From positions 56,999-120,998 of the forward strand of contig NZ_JASISO010000024.1 of assembly GCF_030063135.1 (NCBI RefSeq): 64,000 nucleotides of DNA, in the 5' to 3' direction. The stretch is from Streptomyces sp. G-G2 (GTDB lineage: Bacteria; Actinomycetota; Actinomycetes; Streptomycetales; Streptomycetaceae). Positions 42,425 to 51,450 of this stretch are shown piece by piece (position 1 is the stretch's first letter; each line of letters opens with the position of its first letter). Below the pieces are notes generated by a model. That model saw only the letters and a list, made by a program, of their open reading frames with translations, ran no database searches and was not told where the DNA came from. A program made the translations under genes and the position numbers.

Positions 42425-43159
42425 ATGGGGAAGCCGCTTGTCGTTGTGTTCAGTGGGGCCGGAATGTCCACCGATTCCGGGATTCCGGACTACCGGGGGC
42501 CGCAGGGCCTGTGGCGCCGGGAGCCCGGGGCCGAGAAGTTGGTGACGTACGAGTACTACATGGAGGATCGGGAGGTCCGGCGGCGCTCCTGGCTGATGCG
42601 GGCCGAGATCGCGGCGCTGGACGCCCGGCCCAACGCGGCGCACGTGGCCGTGGCCGAGCTGGAGCGCTCCGGGACTCCCGTCCGGGTCGTCACCCAGAAC
42701 GTCGACGGGCTGCACCAGCTCGCCGGAATGCCGGAGCGCAAGGTGTCCGAGCTGCACGGCACCGCCCGCGCCGTCGTCTGCACCCGGTGCCTCGTCCGCT
42801 CGCCGATGGCGGAGACCCTCGACCGGGTCGCCGCCGGTGAGCCCGATCCCGCGTGCCTGAACTGCGGCGGGATCCTCAAGGCGGGCACGGTGATGTTCGG
42901 CGAGCGGCTCGATCCCGAGGTGCTGGCGCAGGCCATGGCGGTGGCTAAGGGCTGCGAAGTGTTCATCGCGGTCGGCAGCACGCTCCAGGTGCAGCCCGCC
43001 GCCTCGCTGGCCGGGATCGCGGCCGAGCACGGAGCCCGGCTGATCATCGTGAACGCCGAGGAGACCCCGTACGACCCGCTGGCCGACGAGGTGATCCGCG
43101 AGCCGATCGGGACGGCGCTGCCGAAGCTGCTCGACCGGCTCCAGGACGTCCAGGTCTGA
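42425..43159 (+). CDS. cobB: SIR2-family NAD-dependent protein deacylase
   Basis: This 244-residue sirtuin has all core motifs: the NAD-binding SGAGMSTDSGIPDYRG, TQNVDGLH, the catalytic His in ELHG, two zinc CxxC pairs (CTRC and CLNC) and the GTVMFGE and VGSTLQVQPA loops. It removes acyl groups from protein lysines with NAD. It starts 53 bases after the VOC gene on the same strand. The metabolic target is not indicated by the context. Confidence 0.9.
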   Translation: MGKPLVVVFSGAGMSTDSGIPDYRGPQGLWRREPGAEKLVTYEYYMEDREVRRRSWLMRAEIAALDARPNAAHVAVAELERSGTPVRVVTQNVDGLHQLAGMPERKVSELHGTARAVVCTRCLVRSPMAETLDRVAAGEPDPACLNCGGILKAGTVMFGERLDPEVLAQAMAVAKGCEVFIAVGSTLQVQPAASLAGIAAEHGARLIIVNAEETPYDPLADEVIREPIGTALPKLLDRLQDVQV

Positions 43160-43180
43160 CCGGGAGCGACGCCCCGGGCG

Positions 43181-43663
43181 TCAGCCGCCCGCGTGGGCCT
43201 TCTTCACGGCGGCGAGGTCGATCTTCTTCATCGTGTACACGGCGGCGCTGGCCCGGGCGGCCTTCTCCGGGTCGGGGTCGCTGATCAGGTCGATCACCTC
43301 GGCGGGGACGACCTGCCAGGACAGGCCGAAGCGGTCCTTGAGCCAGCCGCAGACGCTCTCCTCGCCGCCGTCGGCGGTCAGCGCCGCCCAGTAGTGGTCC
43401 ACCTCGGCCTGGTCGGCGCAGTGGATCTGGAAGGAGACGGCCTCGGTGAAGTGGAACTGCGGGCCGCCGTTGAGCGCGACGAACTTCTGTCCGTTGATCT
43501 CGAACTCGACGATCATCACCCCGCCGGTCCGGCCGGGGCCCGCTTCGGTGTAGTGGCCGGTGCGGCCGCGCTTGCCGTCCTTGAAAACGGACAGGTAGTA
43601 GTCGGCGGCGGCTTCCGCGTCACCGTCGAACCACAGGCACGTGGTGAATCCGTTGCTGGTCAT
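43181..43663 (-). CDS. VOC-family PhnB-like protein
   Basis: This 160-residue protein is of the 3-demethylubiquinone-methyltransferase-like/PhnB VOC group: CLWFDGDAEAAADYYLSVFKDG, VEFEINGQKFVALNGGPQFHFTEAVSF, and CGWLKDRFGLSWQVVP near the end. Members are metal-binding dimeric folds of uncertain reaction. ATG 43663 is the conserved family start (MTSNGFTTCLWF). A 6-bp GACGCC/GGCGTC hairpin at its stop is shared with the convergent sirtuin gene. Confidence 0.85.
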   Translation of the reverse strand: MTSNGFTTCLWFDGDAEAAADYYLSVFKDGKRGRTGHYTEAGPGRTGGVMIVEFEINGQKFVALNGGPQFHFTEAVSFQIHCADQAEVDHYWAALTADGGEESVCGWLKDRFGLSWQVVPAEVIDLISDPDPEKAARASAAVYTMKKIDLAAVKKAHAGG

Positions 43664-43767
43664 GGCTGCCTCTTGGGTGCGTGGCTGATGTTCCACCCCT
43701 ACAGACCGGTCCCGGGCCCGATTCTCATCGGTGGGCCCGGGACCAGTTCGTGAAGCACCCGTTCGGG

Positions 43768-46700
43768 CTACATCTCCAGCATCCGGTCGACGACCCGCTC
43801 GGTGGCCCGGCCGTCGTCCAGGTCGCAGAACTCGGCGCGGAAGGCGGCGCGCCGCTCGGCGTACTCCGTGCCCACGGCGTCCGCGTTCCGCACCGCCGCG
43901 ATCAGGCTCGCCGAGTCGTTCAGCAGCGGTCCGGGGCCCTTGGCCTCCAGGTCGACGGTGAGACCGCGCAGGGTGTCGCGGTAGTGCGCCAGGTCGTACG
44001 TGAACAGCAGGATCGGGCGGTCGGTGAGCGCGAAGTCGCACATCACGGACGAGTAGTCCGAGATCAGTACGTCGGCCACCATCAGCAGATCGGCGGTGTC
44101 GGCCCAGCGGGACACGTCCACGACGAACCCGTCGCGGACCGCGTCGCGGACCTGCTCGGTCACCCGGTAGTGGCCGCGGACCAGCAGGACGTGGTCCTCG
44201 CCCAGCTCGCGCCGGGCCTCGTCCAGGTCGATGCGCAGGTCGAGCTTGTAGCCACCGCTCCAGCCCTCATTGTTCTCGCGCCAGGTCGGCGCGTACAGCA
44301 CGACCTTCTTGCCCTCGGGCAGACCGAGGCGGCGGCGGACCTCGGCGATCCGGTCGGCGTCGGGGCGTACCAGGGCGTCCGTGCGCGGGCTGCCGACCTC
44401 CATGACCTCGCCCTTGAAACCGAGGGCGCGCTTGAGGACCGGCGTGGCGAAGCTGCTCGGGGAGACGAGCAGGGACCACTGGGCGCTGTCGTGCTCCAGC
44501 GCCTCCAGCACCTCGGGGCTGGAGTAGTAGTCGTGGATGAAGTCGTGGCCGATCTGCTTGAGCGGCGTCCCGTGCCAGGTCTGTACGACGACCTGGCCCT
44601 CACGGCGGAAGAAGGACTTGGGGACGCTGTCGTTGAGCACGTAGTAGCGGGCGCGGGCCATGACGTCCCAGGCCTCCAGGCTGCTGTACTGGACGGCGCG
44701 CGCGGTCGGCGGGACCTCGGTGCGGCCGTCGCGGACCAGCCAGATGTGCTCCAGCTTCTCGCCCCGGCGCAGCAGTTCCTCGTGGATGGCGCGGGGCGAG
44801 TCGCCCGCCCCGTTCCCCTGGAAGGTGTCGTACAGGACCATGTCCTTGACCGGGGCCCGGCGCTGCGCCGGGTAGGTCACGTCGCGCGCGATGCGCTGGG
44901 CGTGGCGGGAGCGGTCGTGCGGGGTCAGCAGCGGGTCGGTGACCAGCGCCATGCGGTCGTAGAAGCGGGCTTCCACGCGCATCCGGCGGCCCTCGACGGT
45001 GAGTGCGGCGGGGCCGCTGCCGAGGGCGGGGGCGACCAGCTGGACCGGGACTCCGCGGTCCACGCCGAGCAGGCCCGCGGTGGCGCCGCCCCGGCTGACG
45101 GGGCGCAGCGTGGGCCACCAGCGGCCGTGCGGCAGCGAGGTGCGGCCCGCGAAGGGCTCGGGCAGCATCGGGGTGAAGACGGCCTCGAAGCGGTCGCCCC
45201 CGAGCGTGACGGGGTAGCTGAACTCCTCGCCGTGCCAGTTGTGCAGGACCAGCTCGTAGGGCTCGTCCGCGGTGCCGGCCGGCGGGTGGAACGTACCGCG
45301 CAGGGTGAGCGTGCCGTCCTCGGTGATGACGGTCTCGACCAGCGGGGGCGAGGGCTGCAGGGCGACGCAGAGGTGCCCGGCGGCGGTGCGCTTGACGTAG
45401 ACGGCGCGGCCCGTGCCGTCGCCCGGGACGGGGAGGACCAGGCCGGTGAAGCCGGCGCGCTCGTCGTGCACGAGGTCGGCGCGGGTGCCGTCGGCGCGGG
45501 TCACCGAGAGGTTCCACGGCTCGGGGAGCCATTCCCCGGGGGCGGCCACCGCGTCCGGCACGGCGGCCAGGTCCGCGACGGGGACCCGCACGGTGAAGGG
45601 GAGGCGGCCGCCCTCGGCGGCCTCGGCGGTCTCCAGCGGGAAGGTCAGGACGGCCCCGGTGGTCTGGTGCTCGGCGCGCAGTTCCGCTCCGGCGCCGAAG
45701 TCGGCGGCCAGTTCACCGCTGAGTTCGAGGCCGGCGCCCTCCGCGTCCGGGCGGACCTCCAGGACCCGGGCCCGGACGACCTCGACCGCGACGGTCAGGG
45801 CGCCGGAGACGGAGGGGACGATCCGGACGTCGGGGGCCACCCAGTGCGCGGGCGGGGTGAGGCCGCTGTCGTGGTCGCCGCCCTTGAGGCGGGCGCGGTG
45901 CAGACCGCCCGCGCCGGTGACGGCGATCGAGGTGGTCCAGACGCCGTCGCGCCACTTGCCGCCCTGCTGGAAGACGGAGGGGTCGACCACGGCGGTGAAA
46001 CCGGCCCAGTCGGCGTGCCGCAGCGCGAGGTGCGCGGCGTTCACGGTGGCCATGGGCGCGGCGACGGTGCGGGTGTTGACGACCGTACGGCGGCGCTTGC
46101 CCTTCTCCCGGAAGACCAGCATCTTGCGGGAGCCCAGGCGGCTCTCGGCGCCGAGGTGGCCGGGCAGGGCGTAGCCGCGCAGCAGCAGCTTGCCGCCGCT
46201 CCAGACCGCCTGTTCCAGTCGGCTGACGACGCGGCGTTCGCGCGGGCCGAGGGTGAGCACCTTGGCGGGGACCGGCGGGCGGCCCTGGAGGAACGGGTAG
46301 TCGGCCTGGGGCCGGGCGAGTCCCTTGACGGGCACGCTGTAGGAGAAGTCACCCTGGTGCTTGAGCAGGGCGATGAAGTCGTCGACGCGGCCTTCGCGGG
46401 CGAGGTAGGCCTTGAGCCGGTCGGCGACGGTGAGGTCGCTCCAGGGCTCGCTGCCGATCTCGCGGACCAGGGATCCGACCTCGCGGACGAACGCGTCGCG
46501 GAAGTCCTGGCCGCCCTCGGGCACGTACTTGTAGATGAGCGGGAGTTCCTCGCCCAGGACGTTGTGGTCGTAGTCGCGCAGGTAACGGACGTACTTGGCG
46601 CCGGTCTTGGCCTTGAGGGCGTCGCGGACCAGGCGCACGGAGGTGACGCGGTCGACGAGCGAGACGGGGTCGGTGGAGCGCTGAGTGATGGAGCGCTCGC

Positions 46701-47343
46701 CGGTCTCGCGGACCCGCCAGTGGTAGACGACGTCGCTGAGGATGTCGACGCTGGTGGCGAAGTAGTGCGCCGGGATGCTGACCGGGGCGTCCTCGTAGAG
46801 GATGCCTTCCGGGTACTGGAAGCCGTGCTCGTCCCAGAAGGTGCGCCGGTAGACCTTGTTCCAGGCGGTGCGGTCGGTGACCAGCGGGGCGAACGAGGAG
46901 ATGTGCGTCTTCAGCCGGGTCTTGGCGAAGGGCGCCTTGTGGCCCCAGGACTGGTTCATGCCGACGGAGCGGAAGCGCAGGACGTTGCCGCCGACGAAGT
47001 CGGAGCCGGTTTCGTCGAGGGTGTCCACCATCAGCTGGTAGGCGTTGTCGGGCAGGGTGTCGTCACTGTCGACGAACGCCAGGTACTCACTGTCCTGGGA
47101 GAGGTGCCGGGCTCCGGTGTTGCGGGCCGCGCCGAGACCGGCGTTCTCCTGCATGACCAGCCGGAACCGGCTGTCCCGCGCGGCGAAGGCCTTGGCTATG
47201 ACGGCACTCGTGTCCGTGGAGCCGTCGTCGACCATGACGACTTCGAAATCGCCGAACGTCTGTGCGGCGAGGGACTCCAGGCACTCGTCGAGGTAGAGCT
47301 CGACGTTGTAGACAGGGACGACGATGCTCAGGCGCGGGGGCAT
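43768..47343 (-). CDS. Bifunctional GT2 glycosyltransferase / CDP-glycerol glycerophosphotransferase (teichoic acid polymerase)
   Basis: This 1,191-residue protein has an N-terminal GT-A glycosyltransferase (residues 1-~330: LSIVVPVYNVELYLDECLESL, VMVDDGSTDTS, AFVDSDD, and ILYEDAPV). A middle beta-rich region (~370-820) follows, then a C-terminal glycerophosphotransferase of the TagF type (~840-1190: YVLNDSVPKSFFRREGQVVVQTWHGTPLKQIGHD, VSPSSFATPVL, LYAPTWRENN, SDYSSVMCDFAL). The His in WHGTP is catalytic in TagF. It probably builds a poly(glycerol/polyol-phosphate) wall polymer at the inner membrane face. No membrane helix is present. An AT-rich promoter precedes it. Confidence 0.9.
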   Translation of the reverse strand: MPPRLSIVVPVYNVELYLDECLESLAAQTFGDFEVVMVDDGSTDTSAVIAKAFAARDSRFRLVMQENAGLGAARNTGARHLSQDSEYLAFVDSDDTLPDNAYQLMVDTLDETGSDFVGGNVLRFRSVGMNQSWGHKAPFAKTRLKTHISSFAPLVTDRTAWNKVYRRTFWDEHGFQYPEGILYEDAPVSIPAHYFATSVDILSDVVYHWRVRETGERSITQRSTDPVSLVDRVTSVRLVRDALKAKTGAKYVRYLRDYDHNVLGEELPLIYKYVPEGGQDFRDAFVREVGSLVREIGSEPWSDLTVADRLKAYLAREGRVDDFIALLKHQGDFSYSVPVKGLARPQADYPFLQGRPPVPAKVLTLGPRERRVVSRLEQAVWSGGKLLLRGYALPGHLGAESRLGSRKMLVFREKGKRRRTVVNTRTVAAPMATVNAAHLALRHADWAGFTAVVDPSVFQQGGKWRDGVWTTSIAVTGAGGLHRARLKGGDHDSGLTPPAHWVAPDVRIVPSVSGALTVAVEVVRARVLEVRPDAEGAGLELSGELAADFGAGAELRAEHQTTGAVLTFPLETAEAAEGGRLPFTVRVPVADLAAVPDAVAAPGEWLPEPWNLSVTRADGTRADLVHDERAGFTGLVLPVPGDGTGRAVYVKRTAAGHLCVALQPSPPLVETVITEDGTLTLRGTFHPPAGTADEPYELVLHNWHGEEFSYPVTLGGDRFEAVFTPMLPEPFAGRTSLPHGRWWPTLRPVSRGGATAGLLGVDRGVPVQLVAPALGSGPAALTVEGRRMRVEARFYDRMALVTDPLLTPHDRSRHAQRIARDVTYPAQRRAPVKDMVLYDTFQGNGAGDSPRAIHEELLRRGEKLEHIWLVRDGRTEVPPTARAVQYSSLEAWDVMARARYYVLNDSVPKSFFRREGQVVVQTWHGTPLKQIGHDFIHDYYSSPEVLEALEHDSAQWSLLVSPSSFATPVLKRALGFKGEVMEVGSPRTDALVRPDADRIAEVRRRLGLPEGKKVVLYAPTWRENNEGWSGGYKLDLRIDLDEARRELGEDHVLLVRGHYRVTEQVRDAVRDGFVVDVSRWADTADLLMVADVLISDYSSVMCDFALTDRPILLFTYDLAHYRDTLRGLTVDLEAKGPGPLLNDSASLIAAVRNADAVGTEYAERRAAFRAEFCDLDDGRATERVVDRMLEM

Positions 47344-47414
47344 GGGTGACGAATTCTCCAGCAGGTTTAATCAGTCAATGATCAGCTAATTACAGCATCT
47401 TACTCTGTAACGGG

Positions 47415-47443
47415 ATTATAAACTCCACCCAAGCCGGACAAAA
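47415..47443 (-). promoter_or_regulatory. Promoter of the teichoic acid polymerase gene
   Basis: On the minus strand a consensus TATAAT (47420-47415) lies 17 bp downstream of TTTTGT (47443-47438). The following ~70-base leader (47344-47414) is AT-rich, unlike the rest of the window. Confidence 0.55.
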
Positions 47444-47460
47444 CGTCGCAGGTGGGGGGA

Positions 47461-47488
47461 GCGAACGGAAAAGAATTCTACCGTTCGC
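47461..47488 (-). terminator. Hairpin terminator after the Roadblock locus
   Basis: An 8-bp perfect stem (GCGAACGG/CCGTTCGC) with a 12-base loop lies 26 bases past the stop of the 47514 gene, between it and the promoter of the polymerase gene. Confidence 0.6.
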
Positions 47489-47513
47489 CACCCCACCGTG
47501 ACCGACCGGAGCC

Positions 47514-47885
47514 TCAGACCTCCAGCTCGGCCTCGATCCGCTTCAGCTGGTGCCGGGCCATCGCGAGGTTGGACCGCTCCTTGTCCAGCGCGAGGTAGAG
47601 GAAGAGCCCCTGGGAGTTGCGGCCGCGCAGCAGCCGGATGAGGTGGTACTGCGAGCTGAGGGTGATCAGGATGTCCTCGATCTCGTCCTTGAGGCCGAGC
47701 AGCTCCATGGTGCGGACCTTGGCGCGCACCACGTCCGTGTTGCCCGCCGCGGCGACCGCGAGGTCCAGTTCCTTGCCGCCGCCGATGGTGCCGAGCGCCA
47801 TGCCGCTGCCGTAGTCGACCAGGGCGGCGCCGAGGGCGCCGTCGATGGTGGTGGTTTCCTTGAGCGCGGTCTCCACGTTGGCCAT
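47514..47885 (-). CDS. Roadblock/LC7-like protein (type A)
   Basis: This 123-residue protein is of the Roadblock/LC7-like family: ALKETTTIDGALGAALVDYGSGMALGTIGG, DILITLSSQYHLIRLL, and FLYLALDKERSNLAMARHQLKRIE at the C-terminus. The fold binds small GTPases or forms dimeric scaffolds. It resembles the protein at 49220, which has the same GAALVD-SG-ALGT and LDR-R-NLALAR patterns, so the two are local paralogs. It is the last gene of a four-gene minus-strand set. The ATG at 47885 has a GGAAGG site upstream. Confidence 0.8.
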   Translation of the reverse strand: MANVETALKETTTIDGALGAALVDYGSGMALGTIGGGKELDLAVAAAGNTDVVRAKVRTMELLGLKDEIEDILITLSSQYHLIRLLRGRNSQGLFLYLALDKERSNLAMARHQLKRIEAELEV

Positions 47886-47943
47886 GGGGGTTCCTTCCGG
47901 TGTTCCTGCTGATGGGATGGGTGGTCGGTCGGGTGTGCTGGGG

Positions 47944-48354
47944 TCAGTCGGGGACGCTCGGGCCGCGGCGGCCGAGGATCCCGTCGACGAGTTCGGAGAT
48001 CCGCAGGCTGGAGCGGCGGCCCTCCAGGTGGAGCCGCCCGACATTGGCGCGCGGCTCCGCGATCAGGGTCAGGACGGCCGCGTCCCCCGCGGCGTAGGTG
48101 GCGACGTAGCCGTGCTCCCCGCGCACGAGCAGCTCGCGAAAGTCGCCCTGGCCGGTGCAGTCGCTCAGCCGCTGGGCCACTCCGAGGGCCGCCGCGGTGA
48201 GCGCCGCCACGGCCTCGGCTTCGGCGGCGGCGGTGTCCTGGGCCAGTACCAGGCCGTCGGCGCTGGCGGCGAGGGACCCGGTCAGCTGGGGGACCCGGGC
48301 CCTCAGGCGCCTCAGCTCGGCGAGGATCTCGGCTTCGGCCTCGGCGGGCACCAT
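47944..48354 (-). CDS. Roadblock/LC7-domain protein (type B)
   Basis: This 136-residue protein is closer to the MglB-like Roadblock proteins of conservons: LRARVPQLTGSLAASADGLVLAQDT, ALTAAALGVAQRLSD, and GDAAVLTLIAEPRANVGRLHLEGRRS. ATG 48354 follows a good AAAGGAG. It lies 58 bases before the type-A gene and 71 bases after the 48426 gene. In conservons such a protein works with a Ras-like GTPase, but no GTPase gene is nearby. Confidence 0.8.
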   Translation of the reverse strand: MVPAEAEAEILAELRRLRARVPQLTGSLAASADGLVLAQDTAAAEAEAVAALTAAALGVAQRLSDCTGQGDFRELLVRGEHGYVATYAAGDAAVLTLIAEPRANVGRLHLEGRRSSLRISELVDGILGRRGPSVPD

Positions 48355-48425
48355 CGACAGGCTCCTTTCGGTTTGCCGCCCCCGTTCGGCCTGTCGCCGG
48401 TCGGCGCGCGGTCGCAGCGGGAGCC

Positions 48426-49223
48426 TCACAGTGCCTCCAGTGCGTCGCGCAAGCGGCGGAGCAGGGCCACGTCCGGGGGCTGGGCCTCGGTCATCCAGGC
48501 GGGCAGCGGCTGCGCCGCGGGCGCGGTGACCGGTGCGTGCGGGGTCTCGACCAGTCCGGCCGCCGCGAGCCGCCGTACGTCGAGCAGCGTGTGGAAGGCG
48601 GGCCGCCCGAGCACCCAGGCCAGCGCGGCGGGGGTGCGGACCCCGTCGGCCCGGCTCAGCAGGAGGCGCTGGCGACTGGTGACGGTCTGGCCCGGGGCGG
48701 CCGCCCGGGGTATCACCGGGGCGGTGTCGAGCAGGGGGTACGGCCACACCGCGTCCAGCAGTTCGCGCCGCCGCCGGGTCTCGCGCTCGACGGCGGCGGC
48801 GGCCACGGAGCGCACCGAGCCGATCCAGTGGGTGGCCCCGCGCCGGAAGCGGGAGGGGCCGCTGCCCGGGGAGAGCGCGAAGAAGGCGGCGTCGAAGATC
48901 GCCGCGAGGTGGCATATCTCCAGCTCGCCCCCGGCCATCCCGCCGCTGTCGACCAGGAAGCGGGCGACCTGGCGGCGGGCCCCGGCCCGGTCCACGGCCT
49001 CCCGCCAGCGCTCGGGGGACAGGCCGCCGCCGGTGGTCAGGAGGACCTCGAGCCCCGGGGTGGCCGGGCTCTCGGCGTGCACGATCCGGCCCTCCTCCAG
49101 GAAGAGGGTGCCGCGGTCGCGCAGCAGTGCTCCGGTGGCCCGCTCGGCGGCGAGCCGGGTGAGCAGCGGGGAGACGGCGGTGGGCCCGGGGACACTGTCG
49201 GCGGCGACGGACGCGGTGGTCAT
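48426..49223 (-). CDS. Roadblock-locus partner protein with DUF4388-like start and winged-helix-like end
   Basis: This 265-residue protein begins with a DUF4388/PATAN-like pattern (LLTRLAAERATGALLRDRGTLFLEEGRIVHAESP). A middle of helices and loops follows, ending in a winged-helix-like segment (LLLSRADGVRTPAALAWVLGRPAFHTLLDVRRLAAAGLVE, ~residues 190-230). ATG 49223 overlaps the stop of the upstream Roadblock gene by 4 bases (ATGA), so they are coupled. It may act as an adaptor or regulator for the Roadblock proteins; this is inference. Confidence 0.7.
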   Translation of the reverse strand: MTTASVAADSVPGPTAVSPLLTRLAAERATGALLRDRGTLFLEEGRIVHAESPATPGLEVLLTTGGGLSPERWREAVDRAGARRQVARFLVDSGGMAGGELEICHLAAIFDAAFFALSPGSGPSRFRRGATHWIGSVRSVAAAAVERETRRRRELLDAVWPYPLLDTAPVIPRAAAPGQTVTSRQRLLLSRADGVRTPAALAWVLGRPAFHTLLDVRRLAAAGLVETPHAPVTAPAAQPLPAWMTEAQPPDVALLRRLRDALEAL

Positions 49224-49636
49224 CTGAGCACCAGCCCCTCGGCGAGGTCGCGGAGTCTGAGCCGCGCGAGGGCGAGGTTGCCGCGGGAGCGGTCCAGCCA
49301 CAGGTGCAGGAACACGCTGCTGTCGAAGCTCGTCTCGACGAAGCGCAGGACGTGGTACCCGGTGCGGGTGGTGACGATCAAGTCCTCGATGGGCGGGCCC
49401 GTAGTATCACCGGGCTCCGGACTCGCGCCGTCGTCCGGGGTGTCGGGCGCGAAGGACTCGTACTCGGCGGCGGCGCGGGCCAGTTCGGCGGTCTCGGCGG
49501 CGGTGGTCTCGTGGTCACCGACGGGCGACTCCCCCGCGGTGCCGAGGGCCAGTCCACTGCTCCAGTCCACCAGGGCGGCTCCCCGTGCACCGGGCAGCGC
49601 CATGGCTTCGAGCAGGCATTCGTCGATCCCGGGCAC
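49220..49636 (-). CDS. Roadblock/LC7-like protein, paralog of the 47514 gene
   Basis: This 138-residue protein has LLEAMALPGARGAALVDWSSGLALGTAG, then an acidic insert (residues ~55-80), then DLIVTTRTGYHVLRFVE and FLHLWLDRSRGNLALARLRLRDL. It follows the same plan as the 47514 protein, but with the acidic insert. GTG 49636 has GGGAGGGGAG seven bases upstream and is chosen over an ATG further out. It is the first gene of the set. The pair could form a heterodimer. Confidence 0.75.
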   Translation of the reverse strand: MPGIDECLLEAMALPGARGAALVDWSSGLALGTAGESPVGDHETTAAETAELARAAAEYESFAPDTPDDGASPEPGDTTGPPIEDLIVTTRTGYHVLRFVETSFDSSVFLHLWLDRSRGNLALARLRLRDLAEGLVLR

Positions 49637-49818
49637 GCGGGCTCCCCTCCCGGCCGGTCGTGCTTGGTGCACGGTCGTGCGGCGCGACAGAGAGGAACCT
49701 ACTGAACTTCCACACGGTGAAAGGGGGTTCTGGCATTTTCCCGAGGAACATGCGCCGGATGGGCACGCACGTGTGGCCGAATACGGTCAGTAACCGGTCA
49801 TCACCCGCTCATAGGCGG

Positions 49819-50067
49819 TCAGGAGGCCACCGGCAGGCGTGGATCGTCGGCAAGCCGGAAAGACCCGCCCACTCTGTGGACGTATCCCTCGTGGGTGAGG
49901 GTGCGCAACAAGTGGTAGACGGTCGGGAGCGGGATCCCGGTGATCCGGGCCAGTCGTTTCGCGGTGGCACCGTCCTCCGCGTACATGGCTTCCACCAGGC
50001 GCAGCGCTCGCTGCACGGAGCAGATGAGGGTGGGTGTGCTGTCCTTCTGCGGGTGATCGGTCTCCAT
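49819..50067 (-). CDS. IclR-type helix-turn-helix protein (DNA-binding domain only)
   Basis: This 82-residue protein is essentially one winged helix-turn-helix: SVQRALRLVEAMYAEDGATAKRLARITGIPLPTVYHLLRTL and GYVHRVGGSFRLADDP. The effector-binding domain of IclR regulators is absent; such short forms are common in Streptomyces. It has no clear partner gene. It may be a small DNA-binding regulator. Confidence 0.8.
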   Translation of the reverse strand: METDHPQKDSTPTLICSVQRALRLVEAMYAEDGATAKRLARITGIPLPTVYHLLRTLTHEGYVHRVGGSFRLADDPRLPVAS

Positions 50068-50232
50068 GAGTAGTCCCCCTGTCCGGTATCCGGCGTGGCA
50101 AACCCATCAAACTCGCCCATCGGCGCCGAAACCAGCCGACTCGCCCGCCGGTCCGCCGGGGCCGCGCCCGCCCGGACCCGCTCGCCCGGACCGCCGCCCC
50201 GCCCGGACCTGCTCGCCCCGGACCGTCGGCCG

Positions 50233-51255
50233 TCAGACCCGGGTCCACCCGTCGAACCGCCACGGGGTGGCCACGGTCCTCGCGTGCGGGGTGCCGGAGA
50301 CCGTGACGCGGGTCTCGCGCGGGGTACCCGTCTCGAAACGCAGGTGCAGCGAGCCGTCCGGGCCGGCCGAGGCGTCGGAGACCCGGCAGAGGCCGAGCTC
50401 GCCGAGCAGGGCCATCCTGTGGGTGGGCAGGGTCGCGCCCGGGGAACGGACGATCCGCTCCTCCCCGGCCGGGTCGTGGCCGACCCGGACCCAGCCGGAG
50501 GCGGGCTGCCCCAGGCGCCAGGAGGCGTCGATGGTGAGCCGTCCCTCCACCTCTTCCTCCTCGTCGTGGAAGACGAGGTAGGGCCAGGCCTGGCGTTCGC
50601 CGACCTCATAGACGACGGTGCCGATCAGGTCGTCGGGGTCGAAGGCGTACGCGTCGTGATCCGCGTCCCCCTCCGCGTGCCCATCCGCGTGCGCCTCCCG
50701 GTCCGTGTCCCCGCCCGTGCCCGTGCCCGTGTCCTCGTCCGCGCCGTCGCGCCCCGGCCGGCCCACGCACCGGACGTCGAGGCACTCGGGCCGGGGGTCG
50801 ACGGAGGGGCCCGGAACGGGGTCGTGGCCGGTGAGCCTGCCCCACAGCGCGGGCACCGCGTGGCGCTGCACCAGGTCCACCACGTCCTCGGCGACGGCGT
50901 CCGCGCTGCGCTCGTCGGTGATCGTCCACCAGTGGTCGTGCGGGTGGCCGAGCAGCTGGCCGATCCGGGCGTGCCAGCCGACGGGGCCGACGCGGTTGGC
51001 CGACAGCCGGGTGCCGAGCGCGGGGCGCAGCCGTCGCAGGGACTCGTGCTCCTCGTAGCCGACGGCCCGAAGGTTGACCGTGAAACGGCAGCGGTCCGGG
51101 GTCGAGCCGGCGCTGCGCTGGAAGCCGATCAGGGCGTGGTCGGGGGCCGCGACCGCGAGCCGGTACTCCCGGCCGGCGCCGGTGAAGCCCGCTTCGCGCA
51201 GCGCCGGGGCTATGCGCTCGCGGAGCATCTGGTGGAACAAGTCGGTCGCATTCAC
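50233..51255 (-). CDS. DUF4304-like protein with acidic/His-rich insert
   Basis: This 340-residue protein begins VNATDLFHQMLRERIAPALREAGFTGAG, matching DUF4304-type proteins of unknown function. Residues ~195-220 are a low-complexity Gly/Thr/Asp/His stretch (DREAHADGHAEGDADHDAYA). The C-terminal third is beta-rich with many Trp and Arg residues (SWRLGQPASGWVRVGHDPAGEERIV). It has no signal or membrane helix. GTG 51255 is chosen as the family start with GGGAG eleven bases upstream; an upstream ATG would add 12 residues. The function is unknown. Confidence 0.65.
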   Translation of the reverse strand: MNATDLFHQMLRERIAPALREAGFTGAGREYRLAVAAPDHALIGFQRSAGSTPDRCRFTVNLRAVGYEEHESLRRLRPALGTRLSANRVGPVGWHARIGQLLGHPHDHWWTITDERSADAVAEDVVDLVQRHAVPALWGRLTGHDPVPGPSVDPRPECLDVRCVGRPGRDGADEDTGTGTGGDTDREAHADGHAEGDADHDAYAFDPDDLIGTVVYEVGERQAWPYLVFHDEEEEVEGRLTIDASWRLGQPASGWVRVGHDPAGEERIVRSPGATLPTHRMALLGELGLCRVSDASAGPDGSLHLRFETGTPRETRVTVSGTPHARTVATPWRFDGWTRV

Positions 51256-51450
51256 CCCGGCAGTCTCCCAAGCCCGGCCCGCTTCGGGCAAAGCGGTGCC
51301 CCGGCGCGCGCGGGCCGGACGGCGGCGGGGGGCGTCGCCGGGGGTGTGGCCGGGCCACCGGCCCGTCGATCACGCCCGGGGACGGACCGGCGCCGACGGG
51401 ACGGGTCCAGGCCCTCCCCAGCGGGTGCGTTCCCGTGTCACGCTGCCCCG

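Noticed and set aside
43681..47349. A 1,222-codon plus-strand open frame
   Set aside because: It is antisense to the well-supported teichoic acid polymerase and is Val/Gly/Asp-rich with no motifs; high GC makes such shadows common.
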